From NCBI RefSeq assembly GCF_030272615.1, contig NC_081409.1, positions 654,070,468 through 654,134,467 of the forward strand: 64,000 bases of DNA, in the 5' to 3' direction. The notes beneath the pieces were generated by a model that did no database searches, was not told the origin of the DNA, and was given only the letters and a program-made list of their open reading frames with translations. A program made the translations under genes and the position numbers. Source of the stretch: Cryptomeria japonica (Eukaryota > Streptophyta > Pinopsida > Cupressales > Cupressaceae). This document shows, one piece after another, positions 1 through 10,836 of this stretch (within the stretch, counting starts at the first letter, position 1; each line of letters starts with the position of its first letter).

Positions 1-1554
1 CAATGTGGGATGAGGGAGTAATCTATGGTTTAAGTTAGCCATAAGCTAAGGGTGACGAGTGTCTACTATTCGAGGAGTTCTGCAGTTACATGGACTACTC
101 TCTTGCTTGGTGGGGAGGTTGATCTTGCCAACTATCACTTTTGCTCCATGTTGAACTATTCTCTGCTGATGGTAGATGAAACGATTACATTACATCTATC
201 GACTTCCTCTACTAAACCATCAGTTAGCATGCAATGTTGGATTCTACTACAAGCATGATTATCGCCATCATTGCCAAGACTCTAAGTCTACGTTTACTGT
301 TAGTCATGGTGCCTAGTCGGCCACCTTCATCGACTTCCCTACTAACATGTGACACAGTCGCTGACTAGTCTAAGTCGAAAACCCGCCACCTTTGCATTAC
401 AAGGTTAAATTAAATAAAACAATATTATGTTAAATAAAATATACATATTGCATTCATTTTAAATAAAAAGAAAACCTAATTAAGATTTTTAAGATGTTCA
501 ATAAATTTAACAATATAAAGATATGCATATATATATATATATATTGAGTGAGTGATGCCAAATTTTAATTCAAATATATACATATATTTTTTTATATCTA
601 TATATATGTATGAATATACATATATATATAACGTTCGATTTATTCCTAGAAAGGTAAAATAAAAACATGATAATATATATTTTCATGCATAATTCATATT
701 CACCTCTATATTTATATATGTATGTATATGTATGTACGATTGAATTGTAGTTACCTAACTACCATGCATATAAAATTTGTATCATTGTAAACAAAACAAT
801 CATTAATAAAATTACATTGTCTTATACAAGGGACATTAAATCATCCTATATGAGGAACGTTTAATCATTGAATCACTAACTCTTTTCCAAAATATTTAAC
901 TTATAAATAATCATCAAATTTTTATGCATGCGAAATTCATACAATCATTTAATCGACGAGACCATAATACTTGTTCTCAGTGAACAAAATAATCAACTTC
1001 ATACCATTGAAATCGTGTCGACATAAAGTTCGCATTTTAAATCAGATTAAATAAAAATGTTAACTCGCTAATTAATTAACCCTAATTTGTCAACTATTGA
1101 ACATTTTCAAATATGAAATCAATATAATGACAAATTTTTACTCAAATCATTTCAATTTTAAAATAAGCATCGACAAAGTCACAATTCAAACAATAATGCC
1201 TTAACAAAGTCATATTTGCACAACAGTTTCCTATTGTAGTGTGTGAGATTCCCCTAATCTATCGAAGTCATAAGTTAAAAACAACTCTACCTGAGTCATG
1301 TTCTCACCTTCAACTTTGTTCACCTATCCCTGCATCACTTGCACTCAATAATTCATCAGCGTTGACAATCCCAAATTAAGATGATACTAGCTATCGAATT
1401 ACATATCAATTGCATGAATAAAATGCATACATAATTTCCTTACAATTGAATTATCATAAAAATGAATGTTCAAATCTGTTTCAATTTCAATGCATAAATA
1501 AAAACCTACATTACATCTCTTAAATACATATTATCAAGAATACAGTTTGTGACA
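1..1554 (-). repeat. 3' LTR (partial) of the Tekay-like element
   Basis: This stretch aligns base for base, with small differences, to 14427-15981, from the GGGATGAGGGAGTAATCT region through to the shared end GTGACA. Its left part lies outside the window. It is AT-rich, with (AT)n runs near 530-545 and 600-630. No protein is supported; the short plus-strand frame at 52-258 recurs at 14475-14681 only because the LTR is duplicated. Confidence 0.92.
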
Positions 1555-1567
1555 TCCTTCCCCTCTT
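1555..1567 (-). other. Polypurine tract of the Tekay-like element
   Basis: TCCTTCCCCTCTT on the plus strand reads as a purine run (AAGAGGGGAAGGA) on the coding strand and directly abuts the 3' LTR start TGTCAC. This is the position where plus-strand DNA synthesis is primed. Confidence 0.85.
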
Positions 1568-1750
1568 GGAAGAGACATTGTCTCGATGTCTTATTATTCA
1601 AACAGTAATCACATAACAAATATATCTCATAAAAATGTCAACCATACATCAAATTTTAAATAATAACAATAGCATATATGCTATCCAAGTTTACATCATA
1701 GCATTAAAATCGTTGTTTCAAAGATATCTCAAATAATAAGGAATTATTCC

Positions 1751-2221
1751 CTAAGAAAGTAAATGAGGAAAATGGTAGTCAATCATCTCAGCATCCTCCC
1801 ATGTAGCACTATCCTCAAAATATTGGTCCCACTAAACCTTATACTGAGTGAAATCTTTGCTACGTAGCTTTACACTATGCTGATCTAGGATTCAGATGGG
1901 CTCCACTAGCACCACCCTTGGATCCCATACCTATAAATATTTCCAATCAAGAATATGAGATGCATCAGCATGATAAGGTTTCAATAAAGAAACATGAAAC
2001 ACATTGTGGATTCGAGCTAGAGCAGGGGGCAAAGCTAATCTATAAGCAACTAGATTGATAACCTCCAGTACATCAAAGGGTCCCACATATCTTGGTGCCA
2101 ATTTTGATGATTTTCGAAATGAGATAGAGCTCTTATGAGTTTTGACTCTCAAAAAGACTTTATCTCTTGCAACAAATTGTCTATATGTCCTATTTTGGTT
2201 TGCATAACTTCCGTCGGTCAA
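1751..2221 (-). pseudogene. Integrase C-terminal domain and chromodomain
   Basis: C-terminal part of pol. The upper segment (2221-1931) has the conserved run LAPRYVGPF, then VAYRLALPP and [12 protein letters not shown], typical of the Ty3/gypsy integrase C-terminal (GPY/F) domain. Past an in-frame TAG, the same frame continues to 1751 with a chromodomain-like block: ILDQHSVKLRSKDFTQYKV, a stop where Trp or Gln is expected, WDQYFEDSATWEDAE, then a PHLL end. Chromodomains direct integration toward certain chromatin marks (family knowledge). Three in-frame stops (TAG, TGA, TAG) break this segment, so it is non-functional as it stands. Confidence 0.85.
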
Positions 2222-2789
2222 CTGCTTCCTTCAACCTACTCTTAATCAACACCATTTGATTATCCATTTCCTTAAGTAAATCAGGACCAATAATGATCCT
2301 ATCCTCTAGTCTATCCCAACTGATAGGTGTGCGATACTTTCGCCCATAGAGTGCTTCAAAAGGCACCATCCCTAATGATGCATGAAAGGAGTTGTTATAA
2401 GAAAATTCAACTAAAGGCAAGTACTCCTCCCATTTGTACTGCTGATCCATGCAATACATCCGCAAAAGATCTTCCACTACCTGATTAACCCTTTCTGTTT
2501 GGTCATCAGTTTGAGGATGATATGTTGAGCTAAAATTTAGTCTCGTTCTTAATGTCACATTCAATGTTGTCCAAAATCTGGAAGTCATCCTGGTATCCCT
2601 ATCAGATATTATGGTTTCTGGAACACCATGTAACCAAAAAATTTCTTGCACAAATTTCTTGGCAAGAACAAATGATCCATCCTTGAGATTTCCAGGTATG
2701 AATTGTGCAACTTTAGTCAACTTATCCACCACTACTAAGATAGTGTCATGTTTATTCTTGCTTATTGGTAATCCTTGGATAAAATCCAT
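2190..2789 (-). pseudogene. Ty3/gypsy integrase catalytic core
   Basis: The DDE integrase core inserts retroelement cDNA into the genome. Visible landmarks are MDFIQGLP (first catalytic Asp), VVVDKLTK, IISDRDTRMTSRFW (second Asp) and HPQTDDQTERVN (catalytic Glu; the usual HPQTDGQ has Gly changed to Asp). EALYGRKYRTPISWD follows. The 199-residue frame is open and all three catalytic residues are present, but the upstream and downstream parts of pol are in other frames or behind stops. Confidence 0.93.
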
Positions 2790-2798
2790 ACTAATTAC

Positions 2799-3628
2799 CT
2801 ACCACTTGTATTCTGGTATAACATGTTGGAATAAAATTCCTACTGGATGAACATGTTCAAATTTCACTCTTTGACATTCCAAACATTGTACCACATACTC
2901 AACCACTTCTTTTCTGAGTTTAGGCCAGAAATACAAAGATTTCAGATCAGCTACCATCTTTGTTATTCCAGGGTGTCCTGAATAAGGTGTATTGTGCATC
3001 TCATATAGTATTAACTTCCTCAACTCTCCCCCTTCAGGTATGTACATTCTACCTTGGTACCTCAAAATACCCTCAGATTCTATTTCATATCCATCATAAC
3101 GATGATATGATGAATCTTTTTCCAAGGCTTGTTTAACCCTTAAGTAATGTTCATCTTTTGGAAGGTTCTGCAACACTTGTTGTTTCAAGTTTGTCTTCAT
3201 TGTAACCATAGCAGATAGGTGTCTTCTTCTGCTAAGAGCATCAACTACTCTATTTTCCTTCCCTTTGATATATTCAATACCAAAGTCATACTCACTTAAA
3301 AATTCAAGCCACCTTCTTTGTCTTGCATTAAGGTTAGGTTGTGTAAAGATATACTTCAATCCTAAATGATCTGTTTTTAGCTCAAAAGACTTCCCTAAAA
3401 GGTAATGCCTCCACAATTGTAATGCATGTACAATAGCTAGAAGTTCTAAGTCATGCGGTACATAATCATCTCATATTGCTTCAGCTTCCGTGATTCAAAT
3501 GCTACCACTTTTCCTTCTTGCATCAACACTGCTCCCACACCTTCACCCGAGGCATCTATAATTACTACAAAATGTCTACTGGGATCTGGTATAGTTAAGA
3601 CTGGTGTTGTTGTCAATTTTTGCTTCAA
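2799..3628 (-). pseudogene. Ty3/gypsy RNase H and integrase zinc-binding domain
   Basis: Two adjacent frames. 3628-3446 carries the RNase H start (VLTIPDPSRHFVVIIDASG, with the catalytic Asp in IDASG, then GVGAVLMQ). 3416-2799 continues it (ELKTDHLGLKYIFTQ, then RRWLEFLSEYDFGIEYIKGK, NRVVDALSRR) into the HHCC zinc finger of integrase (H in EMHNTPYSGHPG, then QCLECQ). RNase H degrades the RNA strand during reverse transcription. The break between the two frames near 3420-3446 is a frameshift or stop, as expected for a decayed copy. Confidence 0.9.
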
Positions 3629-3682
3629 AAGTTGAAATGACTCTTCACACTTTTCAGTCCATTCAAACCTTTTTTCCTTTTT

Positions 3683-4500
3683 CTAAAGTGAAGTAATAGG
3701 TGTTGCTATCCTGGAAAATCCTTCCACATATTTTCTATAATATCCTGCAAGTCCCATAAAACTCCAAACTTCTGATACATTCTGAGGTGTTGGCCAATCT
3801 ACTATTGCTTCTATCTTTGTAGGATCAACTGAAATTCCTTTAGTGGATATGACATTGCTTAAGTAATGCACCTTTTCTTGAAAGAAGGCACACTTAGAAA
3901 ATTTCCCCAAAAGCTTACGATCTCTCAACCATTGCAAAACTATTCTTAGGTGCTTCTTATGTTCTTCTTCATTCTTAGAATAGATCAAAATGTCATCAAT
4001 GAAGATTAGAACAAAATCATCCAAGTATTCTCTAAAAATACTGTTCATGAGGTTCATGATTGCTGCTGGGGCATTGGTTAAACCAAATGGTACAAATGTG
4101 AATTCATAATGCCCATACCGTGTTCGGAATGCAGTCTCAAGAATATCCTCATCCTTAATCCTTAACTGTGATATCCTGATCGAAGATCTATCTTGGAGAA
4201 TACTAATGCACCTTTCATTTGATCAAATAATTCATCTATCCTTGGTAGAGGATATCTATTTTTGATAGTTACTTTGTTTAGCATCCTATAATCAATGCAT
4301 AACCTCAAAGTACCATCTTTCTTCTTTATGAAGATCATCGGTGCACCCCATAGGGATACACTTGGTCTAATAAAACCTTACCTAAGAAACTCTTGCAATT
4401 GAGCCTTAAGCTCATACAATTCTATTGTTGTCATTCTATATGGAGCCTTAGATTGCGTCTCTATTCCAGGTAAGAGTTATATAGAAAAATCAAACTCTCT
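3683..4500 (-). pseudogene. Ty3/gypsy reverse transcriptase
   Basis: RT copies element RNA to cDNA. The clean part is 4057-3683, with FIDDILIYS (the YxDD catalytic box, here FIDD), [21 protein letters not shown] and [14 protein letters not shown]. Upstream, 4400-4140 encodes [41 protein letters not shown] and [14 protein letters not shown] in a continuous frame, then a frameshift near 4160 separates the two halves. The domain order matches the Ty3/gypsy pattern (RT, RNase H, INT). Confidence 0.9.
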
Positions 4501-4575
4501 CTTAGGTGGTAACTTGGTAAGATCTTCTAGAAAGATATGTAGGAACTCTGCAAGGACAGGATAATCCTTAGGACT

Positions 4576-4800
4576 TTACTCAACATTATTCAAATCATTT
4601 ACCATGACAACAATAATGGAACATCCTTTTCTTTGGGCCTTCTTGAGTTGCATTGCCGAAATGTGACTCAATTCAAGAGGCTTTTGAGACCCAAGAATTT
4701 CAATGGAATTCCCAAAATCATCAATGCAACTGATGACCTTCTCTTCATAGTTCACTATGGCTTTATGCTCAGTCAACTAGTTGATACCTAAGATCACATC
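4576..4800 (-). pseudogene. Protease C-terminal remnant
   Basis: A 66-residue frame of the kind found just after the retropepsin core in chromovirus pol: VNYEEKVISCIDDFGNSIEILG, then HISAMQLKKAQRKGCSIIVV. The catalytic Asp-Ser/Thr-Gly half of the protease and the gag zinc knuckle are not visible between here and the gag remnant, so an internal deletion is likely. Identification rests on position and general pattern. Confidence 0.55.
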
Positions 4801-4839
4801 ATATGATCCTAATGGTGCCACCTTGAGTTAGGTTCTAAA

Positions 4840-5296
4840 ATTTAGTCATCTTCTTATCGAAGAATAACTAAGGAAGCCACCTCTTCCTAAAGGATTGCAA
4901 GAACAATTCCCAAGTGATATCTCTTGGTTGCAATTTCCTTTCGGACTTTTCATTATCCCACAAAGTAGAAGCTTTGCTAGAAAGCTGATAAGAAACACAA
5001 ACTGCCTTGGTTTCATTGGACATGTTGCGGAGACAAAATTATTTTTCCATTTCTATCACCTATGCCTCTGCACCATCACCAATAGTTTTTCCATCAAACT
5101 TCGGTGGGGCTATTCTTTTCAAGTCCTTTGCCAGCTCTTCTTCAATCCTTGGAGCTTCCTGTCAGACTTCTCTGACCTTTCGAACCTCCTGTTCGAGTTC
5201 ATTCATTCTGGCACTCTGCTAGTTCAGTAAATCAAGGATTTGATCTAGCCTTGCATTCCCATTACTAGGCCCAACCCTTGTGGTCCTTGAGGCCAT
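4840..5296 (-). pseudogene. Ty3/gypsy Gag remnant
   Basis: Gag forms the virus-like particle. An ATG at 5296 opens MASRTTRVGPSNGNARLDQ, then a predicted coiled-coil-like stretch (RMNELEQEVRKVREV), APPKFDGKTIGDGAEA and a stop where the conserved Trp is expected, VIEMEK, NETKAVCVSYQLSSKASTLW, and FLQSFRKRW. This matches the retrotransposon Gag pattern of chromoviruses (P-F-G, AE-W, L-A--W). At least four in-frame stops are present and the CCHC knuckle is missing. Confidence 0.75.
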
Positions 5297-5631
5297 TTTT
5301 GTTCAACAATTTCTACATCAAGGAAATGTTGATATTTCTTAGCAAAAAAAAAAATTTGCAAAGTTATGACTTCTGTAACTTCTATCAATTCAATGCTCCC
5401 TAAAATATATCCTTACAATATAACTATAGAGATTAATACCCATATTTACTACTAGAAGGAAACAATATAGAACTATAATAAGGCATAGTTAGATAATTTA
5501 CAAATCTATTTCATTCAAGTTTATAATATAAGCTAAGGTCAAAATACATATTTATCATCATAGGAATCATCATTCAACTCAAATTTATTATAGAAAGAAG
5601 AAATCTTTATTTATTGATAATAAAAGTGTTT
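5297..5631. other. Leader region of the Tekay-like element between gag and the nested insertion
   Basis: AT-rich, no supported ORF. It ends at the insertion point of the nested element; the same leader resumes at 12043. Confidence 0.6.
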
Positions 5632-5636
5632 ATTAC
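5632..5636. repeat. Target-site duplication, left copy (ATTAC)
   Basis: ATTAC here and ATTAC at 12038-12042 flank the nested element exactly. Confidence 0.93.
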
Positions 5637-6837
5637 TGTAAAGTGGAAAATCGCGATCGAACCCTAGTTGTTCTCCCCTCTTCCAACTCCGAGGAGAGAG
5701 AAGGGAGGTTCGCTAGGATTCGATGGTTTTCACTTAGGGGAGAGACTTTACATTCAAAAGAGGGGTTGAAACCCACAAGATCCAATCCCACGCAATGCAA
5801 GATTGGATGCTAAATGTGTTTCAAGGGTTAAGACAGTAAGGCTACCCTCTTTCGTAAAGAATGTTGATAGGAGAATTAAGCTAAGCATGCATAGAAAGTG
5901 ATAAAGATTCGCTTATAAATTGAGATAGGAATACAGTATGAAGCTGCGGACCTGGAATTAGCAGTAAAATGTCGATACGGTGCTGTCCTGCAAATTTGAG
6001 TAAAAGTTGTCGGGACGATGGCACCCGGTGCCACGGTCCTCCGAAAAATCCGCGAAACGAAGGGGGATCTGTTCATCTCTGCACAAGGATTCCAGATCTT
6101 CAATTTCAGCTGCGTACCTGCAACCTACACACAGAAAAGCAAAGACGATTGGGGGGTTAGGGATTAGGGGTTTGCCTTTAGGTCAAACCCCAGTTTTGGA
6201 ATTAACCAAGAAATGAGCAAGTGCTGTAAATGTAAATGTATGTAAAACAAGTACTAATACCTTGTTCTAAGGATGTTTGTATCCTTATGTGCGAAGGTTT
6301 AGATGTTGTATGTTGTATGTTGTAGCATGTAGTATGTGATCTCCTCTTCAATGGTTGAATCCTTGTCTTGAATGCAACACTTAGCCTTGAATGGAGACTT
6401 GAAATGATCAATTGCTTGAAGGAATGCTTGAATGCTTGAATGCTTGAGTATAATTTCCACGCTTGCATACATATCCTCTTCATTCCAAATGAGAGAGAAA
6501 AATGTAGTTTATATACTTGTCATTTAGGGCTGATAGACTGATTTTCCCGACCTTAGGCCGACTAGGAAAGTTAATTTCCAATTTGCAAACAAAAAGACCT
6601 GAGACCCCTTAGGAGACCGGGCCCAAAATAGGACCCAGGGACCAGGGCGCTGGGCGCTCTGGTCCCACCTCCCGGGACAGCAGGGTGCAAGGAGGTTTAG
6701 GCCAAGGTGCTTGAAAAATGCAGTTTTCAGTGTCGTGAGCAAGTTTCAGGGTCTCCATTCAGGTTACGTGTTGCGTCGCCATCATGAAGACCGAAATGCA
6801 GTCGAAATTACAAGTGTCGCAATTTTAGGACGCTACA
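5637..6837 (-). repeat. 3' LTR of the nested gag-protease element
   Basis: 1201 bp, near-identical to 10837-12037. It contains a GC-rich hairpin (6013-6039), repeated TTGAATGC units near 6425-6447, and a GC-rich tract near 6610-6690 with GGACC/GGTCC repeats (GGGACCAGGGCGCTGGGCGC). Small frames inside it recur in the other LTR and are not genes. Confidence 0.95.
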
Positions 6838-6855
6838 TTTAGCCCCCACTTTAGT
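6838..6855 (-). other. Polypurine tract of the nested element
   Basis: The plus strand reads TTTAGCCCCCACTTTAG, directly after the left LTR. The coding strand is AAAGTGGGGGCTAAA. Similar CCCCC tracts recur at 6943, 7138 and 7248 in the same 3' untranslated region. Confidence 0.8.
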
Positions 6856-7595
6856 GGGAGTATGTATGCTCATACTTCCGGTAAAGTACAAGGAAACAAC
6901 ATTGAAAGACTTTCACCACATCAAGGAGGCAAGATACACCAAGCCCCCAGTGGACTAAGGATCTTATGACTTCGATTGACAAAGTAAAAGGGAAGATCAC
7001 GAGGGAGAACCATGACTGTCAGTAGTAAGGCTCCCTCACTATGAGTCATGCAAGAAAGATATCAAAAAATTTTCAAGGCAAGGCTAAATTTGCCAAGAAA
7101 TTTTCAAGTATCTTGAAAAGATATGAACGGGATGTATGCCCCCCTACGTTAAAGCGATTGCACACGCCTCACCGGGGGTGATTGCTTTAAGGTAGTGATA
7201 CACATAAGAAATGAGAAAGGAAAGGAGCACGTTATCGCAAGGATTTAGCCCCCAAGTGTGAGATAAACCTAGGGATAATAGACACAAAACATAAAGCACG
7301 AGGTGACTTCACTTTCCTCGAGGTCAGTATGCTGTATGATAATTCATGTATATGTATCATATGTATGTATGCATAATTGTTCTTCATTCCCCAATCAAGG
7401 AAGGTCACCTAGAAGAAGGGAACACATGTGTCTTTTGAGTCAACATGAGAGAGATCGAGAGATCTCAATGCTTTGCATCATCCTCAAGTAGACAACACCA
7501 AGGACAACAAATAGAAGAATGAGAATAACACATAGAAGAAGTAACAAAAGAGAGGGGGAGAGAATCTACTATGCTAATGTAACTGGTCTAGCATG
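6856..7595 (-). other. 3' untranslated region of the nested element
   Basis: No supported coding frame. It holds several G-rich tracts on the minus strand that resemble the PPT. Confidence 0.6.
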
Positions 7596-8999
7596 TCATC
7601 TACCCCCCCGATCTTGTTGATCAATGTTTCGGGAAGGCAGGGAACACGCTAGAGGAGGAACATCCAACACAGCAGATGGAGCTATCACAAGATCCAAACA
7701 AGGGCTATGTTCATGTTCCGAGCCACATTGTTCTTGTCTAGGAGCTAGGATAAGTGCTTTAGAAAATTCATTAGATAAATGGTTATCAACATCAACAAGT
7801 TCATATTCACTATCAGAAGCAAGAGGAGTAATATTTTCATCATGAATAACATTTTCATCCATATCATCATCAAGATTTATAAAAATAGGATCTTTAACTC
7901 GCACAGGATCAAGACCATCATGCATCTTATGTTTAGGAGATTTAGGCTCAATGTCCGGCTGAGGAGAAAATGGAATCATGCTTGTTGAAGATGTTTTTGG
8001 AGATTGCAAAGTTTGAGAAGCGACTGCTTGAGCCCTAAGACGACGCTTTCGTCGGCGTTCACGTGCAGAACGATTTCGTCTAGTCTTAGTAGGAAGTGGA
8101 GAAGACTGAGGAGGAGGAATGTTCTCATCCTTAGCACTTGGGTGTTTAGGTTGTGGTCTCTTAGGCTAGATAATAGGAGAAGAAGAAGGTCTCTTCTCTC
8201 TATAAAAAGAAGGAGGAGGAACTGCTCCATATAAAGGAGGAATTTTTGGTTTAGGGAGAAGACCAAGTCCATCATGACGAGGAGGTATAGGTCTACTCTT
8301 AGGAAGTTTATTAGGTATAGACATAGTCACATCCATAGGGATGGGTTGAGAATCTTCTTGAGGAAAGACATTAGTTTTATCTTTCAAAGGAAGAACTTCC
8401 TTCTCAAGAATGATAGGAATATCAAAATTAGGTGCTCTAGGTTCACTTAGAGATAGGATCATATATGTTTTCCACTTTTGATAAGATTTGAAAAGATGAT
8501 CACTTCGCGGAGGAAGAGATTGGAATTGTTTAGGCCAAAAGTAATCAATAGGAACACTAGAGGTTCTTTCAGCTGGTTTAAAGAGACTATGATTGATAGT
8601 AACAACTTCACCATTATGGGGAAATTTCAAACACTTATGAATAGGAGAAGCAATAGCTTTCATGGAAGATAGCCAAGCATAGCCAAGCTTCACACGAAAT
8701 TGTTCGGAAGGTGGAATAATAGAAAAGTTCACATCAAGAGATTTGTTATGGACCTCAATAGGCAATGTAATAGAACCAATTGCAGGAGAAGAAAATGCAT
8801 CAAATAATTTCACAATCACATCTGTTTTGTCATATATCACTTGATTCAATTGCAAAGTAAAAAGGAATTCTTCAGTAATAACATTAATCATGCACGAAGG
8901 ATCAATAAGCACTCCACGGCAAGGTGTATTCTTAACTTTTGCAACTATGTATAAAGGACCATCAGGTGCCCATAGGGGATGATTGGATAGGAGGAACAC
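7596..8999 (-). pseudogene. Retropepsin-like protein with arginine-rich and acidic tail
   Basis: One minus-strand frame broken by a single in-frame TAG at 8166. Residues after the start resemble the plant Athila/Tat-type aspartic protease: GVLIDPSCMINVITEEFL at the active-site position, IGSITLPIEVHNKSLDVNFS as the flap and strand region, and KLGYAWLSSMKAIASPIHKC as the LLGRPWL-type C-terminal signature. The catalytic Asp-Thr/Ser-Gly triad is Asp-Pro-Ser here, so proteolytic activity is doubtful. Further on come proline-rich segments, an arginine-rich run (TRRNRSARERRRKRRLRAQ, possibly RNA-binding or nuclear) and an acidic tail (DLDDDMDEN-like) ending at 7596. It overlaps the Gag-like ORF by 38 bp in another frame, consistent with frameshift expression or with decay. 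Confidence 0.7.
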
Positions 9000-9666
9000 T
9001 ACAAGGAGGAATGGAATGATTAAATGAATTGCCCCCTTGCATCATGTTCATTTGTGAAGATGTAATAGGAACACTCATTGAAGGAATGAATGAAGAAGTC
9101 GGATTGAATGAAGGAAGAGGGTTAATTGAAGAAGGAGGATTGCCCCCATGACTGGTAATCACAGGAGGAATGTCTTGTATAGAGGTAGCCATGATGTTTG
9201 ATGTAAAGGTAGGTATACTAGCAATAGAAGTGGTCAAAGGAATAGAATGATTGACTTGAGTAGGAGGTTGTGTATAACCTAAATTTTCAGCACAACTCTT
9301 CATAGGCATCACATTCGAATCCACAATGTGTGCAATACCACGCAAAATATCAATTCCATTCTTATCACTTTGAAGCATACGTTTTAGACCCTCAATTAAA
9401 GGAAGAGCTTGACTATCAGGGTATTCTTGAGACATCCATTGTCGAAAATCGTCAAATTGGTTATCCAATTTCGAAAGTTGTTCTACGGAAACCTCATGGA
9501 GAGCTTCTTCATCATTAGGAGGATTAGAGGAATTACCCATGTCCTCGTTAAAAAGGCTATTCAAATTAGGTTCCATCTCCTCAGTAGTTAAACCTTGGAA
9601 AGACTTAATTCTACGGCTTCGTCTAAGGGGAATAGTGTAAGTAGGGCTTATTGTTGTAAAACTCAT
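8962..9666 (-). CDS. Gag-like protein of the nested element
   Basis: ATG at 9666 opens a 234-residue frame: MSFTTISPTYTIPLRRSRRIK (basic N-terminus), an acidic segment, SVEQLSKLDNQFDDFRQWM, a short helical block, then Ser/Thr/Pro/Asn-rich repeats of short hydrophobic motifs (SFNPTSSFIPSMSVP). No zinc knuckle is visible. It is called Gag-like because it is the first ORF after the leader and is followed by a retropepsin-like ORF. It overlaps the next ORF, which starts in another frame at 8999. The frame is open, so it may be expressed. No specific family is recognised. Confidence 0.55.
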   Translation of the reverse strand: MSFTTISPTYTIPLRRSRRIKSFQGLTTEEMEPNLNSLFNEDMGNSSNPPNDEEALHEVSVEQLSKLDNQFDDFRQWMSQEYPDSQALPLIEGLKRMLQSDKNGIDILRGIAHIVDSNVMPMKSCAENLGYTQPPTQVNHSIPLTTSIASIPTFTSNIMATSIQDIPPVITSHGGNPPSSINPLPSFNPTSSFIPSMSVPITSSQMNMMQGGNSFNHSIPPCSVPPIQSSPMGT

Positions 9667-10810
9667 GCACTAGAAAGAGAGAGAAGATTTTGAATTTAGA
9701 GGTAGCAATTTTCAGTAAAATCAGCCAATCTTCTGGATTTAAGCTGTTAAATGCAATCACAACAGTCTCCCGAAATTTCGGAAAAAATGCCCAAGACCGT
9801 GGCGCCCGGAGTGCAACACGGTCCTTGCAACTTTTTTCGAAATTTGCAGGGATGAAAGGTATGATGATTTTAGAGCTAATCTGAAAAAATTGAGTGATTT
9901 TACGATCTGTAGATAGGCCAAATTAAAGTTGTAATCTCGAAATTGAACACTATCAAGATTGTCGAAAAATGCAAAATTTGAATTTTTGAAAAGAGAGGGA
10001 GACTGAAATTTTGAATTTTGTGATTTTAGAGGGAATGTCCAGAGCAATGCAAATTTTGAAATTTGAAAATTGACTCAATTTCACGCAAAATTCAATTTTG
10101 AAAGCGGAAATCAAAGTTGTTGTAATTAAGCACTTAATTTCACAAGTCACAAAATGTAAGAATTTGAATAAAGCACTGAAATTTTTAATGAATGATAACA
10201 CACTTTTCAGATTTAGGATAGTAAGAACACAATTTTGACACAAAATTTCAATTTCAATGATTTTTAAATGTTTAGAAGCCTTAATCCAAGCAATCACAAG
10301 ACCAACTTTGACTGTTATTTTGAAGGTGTTAACATTGATAAAATCAGCCAAAATTCTGGATTTTAGCAGGAAAATACAGTAAGATCTCGCTCCCGAAATT
10401 TCGGGAAAAATGTCGGGGACGATGGCGCTCGGCGCCACGGTCCTCGCAACTTTTTTCCAAATTTTCAGGGATGAAAGATATTGTGATTTTATTGCGGAAT
10501 CCAAAGTTACAGCTGATTTGGAGATGTTTTGATCAGTGAAATTGTCGGACAAAGGTTGAATCAAGAGGGTTTCAAAAATTAGGGTTTTGACATTTAACCA
10601 CTTAATTTTCAGAATTAAAGCACAAATATGAATTGAAAATTTGTAATAGAAGGGCAGATCTGAAACAGGCATTAACATTTAGACATTTCGCAGGTTCAAT
10701 TACTAAAAAGAAAATTTAGGGTTTTTATGCAATCACCTCTAAAATTTTGCAAAAGATCAAACATGGAAATGTAATCAATTTTTTCAGATCTAAGCATGAA
10801 AAATCAGAAA
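9667..10810 (-). other. 5' leader of the nested element with repeated structured unit
   Basis: About 1.1 kb without a supported ORF. Two related units (about 9715-9900 and 10335-10520) each hold CAGCCAA..TTCTGGATTT, a palindrome (CCGAAATTTCGG at 9770-9781, TCCCGAAATTTCGGGA at 10391-10406), a GC-rich hairpin (9795-9823; 10417-10443) and GCAACTTTTTTC..AAATTT-CAGGGATGAAAG. The hairpin also occurs in both LTRs. Suited to a role in RNA packaging or dimerisation, but that is inference. Confidence 0.7.
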
Positions 10811-10833
10811 GGATGTTCACGTCGGGTTCACCA
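10811..10833 (-). other. Primer binding site of the nested element
   Basis: The minus strand reads TGGTGAACCCGACGTGAACA, starting 3 bases from the end of the 5' LTR. TGG is complementary to a tRNA CCA end. The tRNA species was not identified; it is not the initiator-Met type used by the other elements here. Confidence 0.7.
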
Positions 10834-10836
10834 AAA

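Noticed and set aside
4895-5230. Plus-strand frames over 4895-5230
   Set aside because: Antisense reading of the minus-strand Gag remnant, which matches a known family.
6202-6742. Small frames that recur at 11402-11942
   Set aside because: They recur only because they lie in the duplicated LTRs; no protein family.
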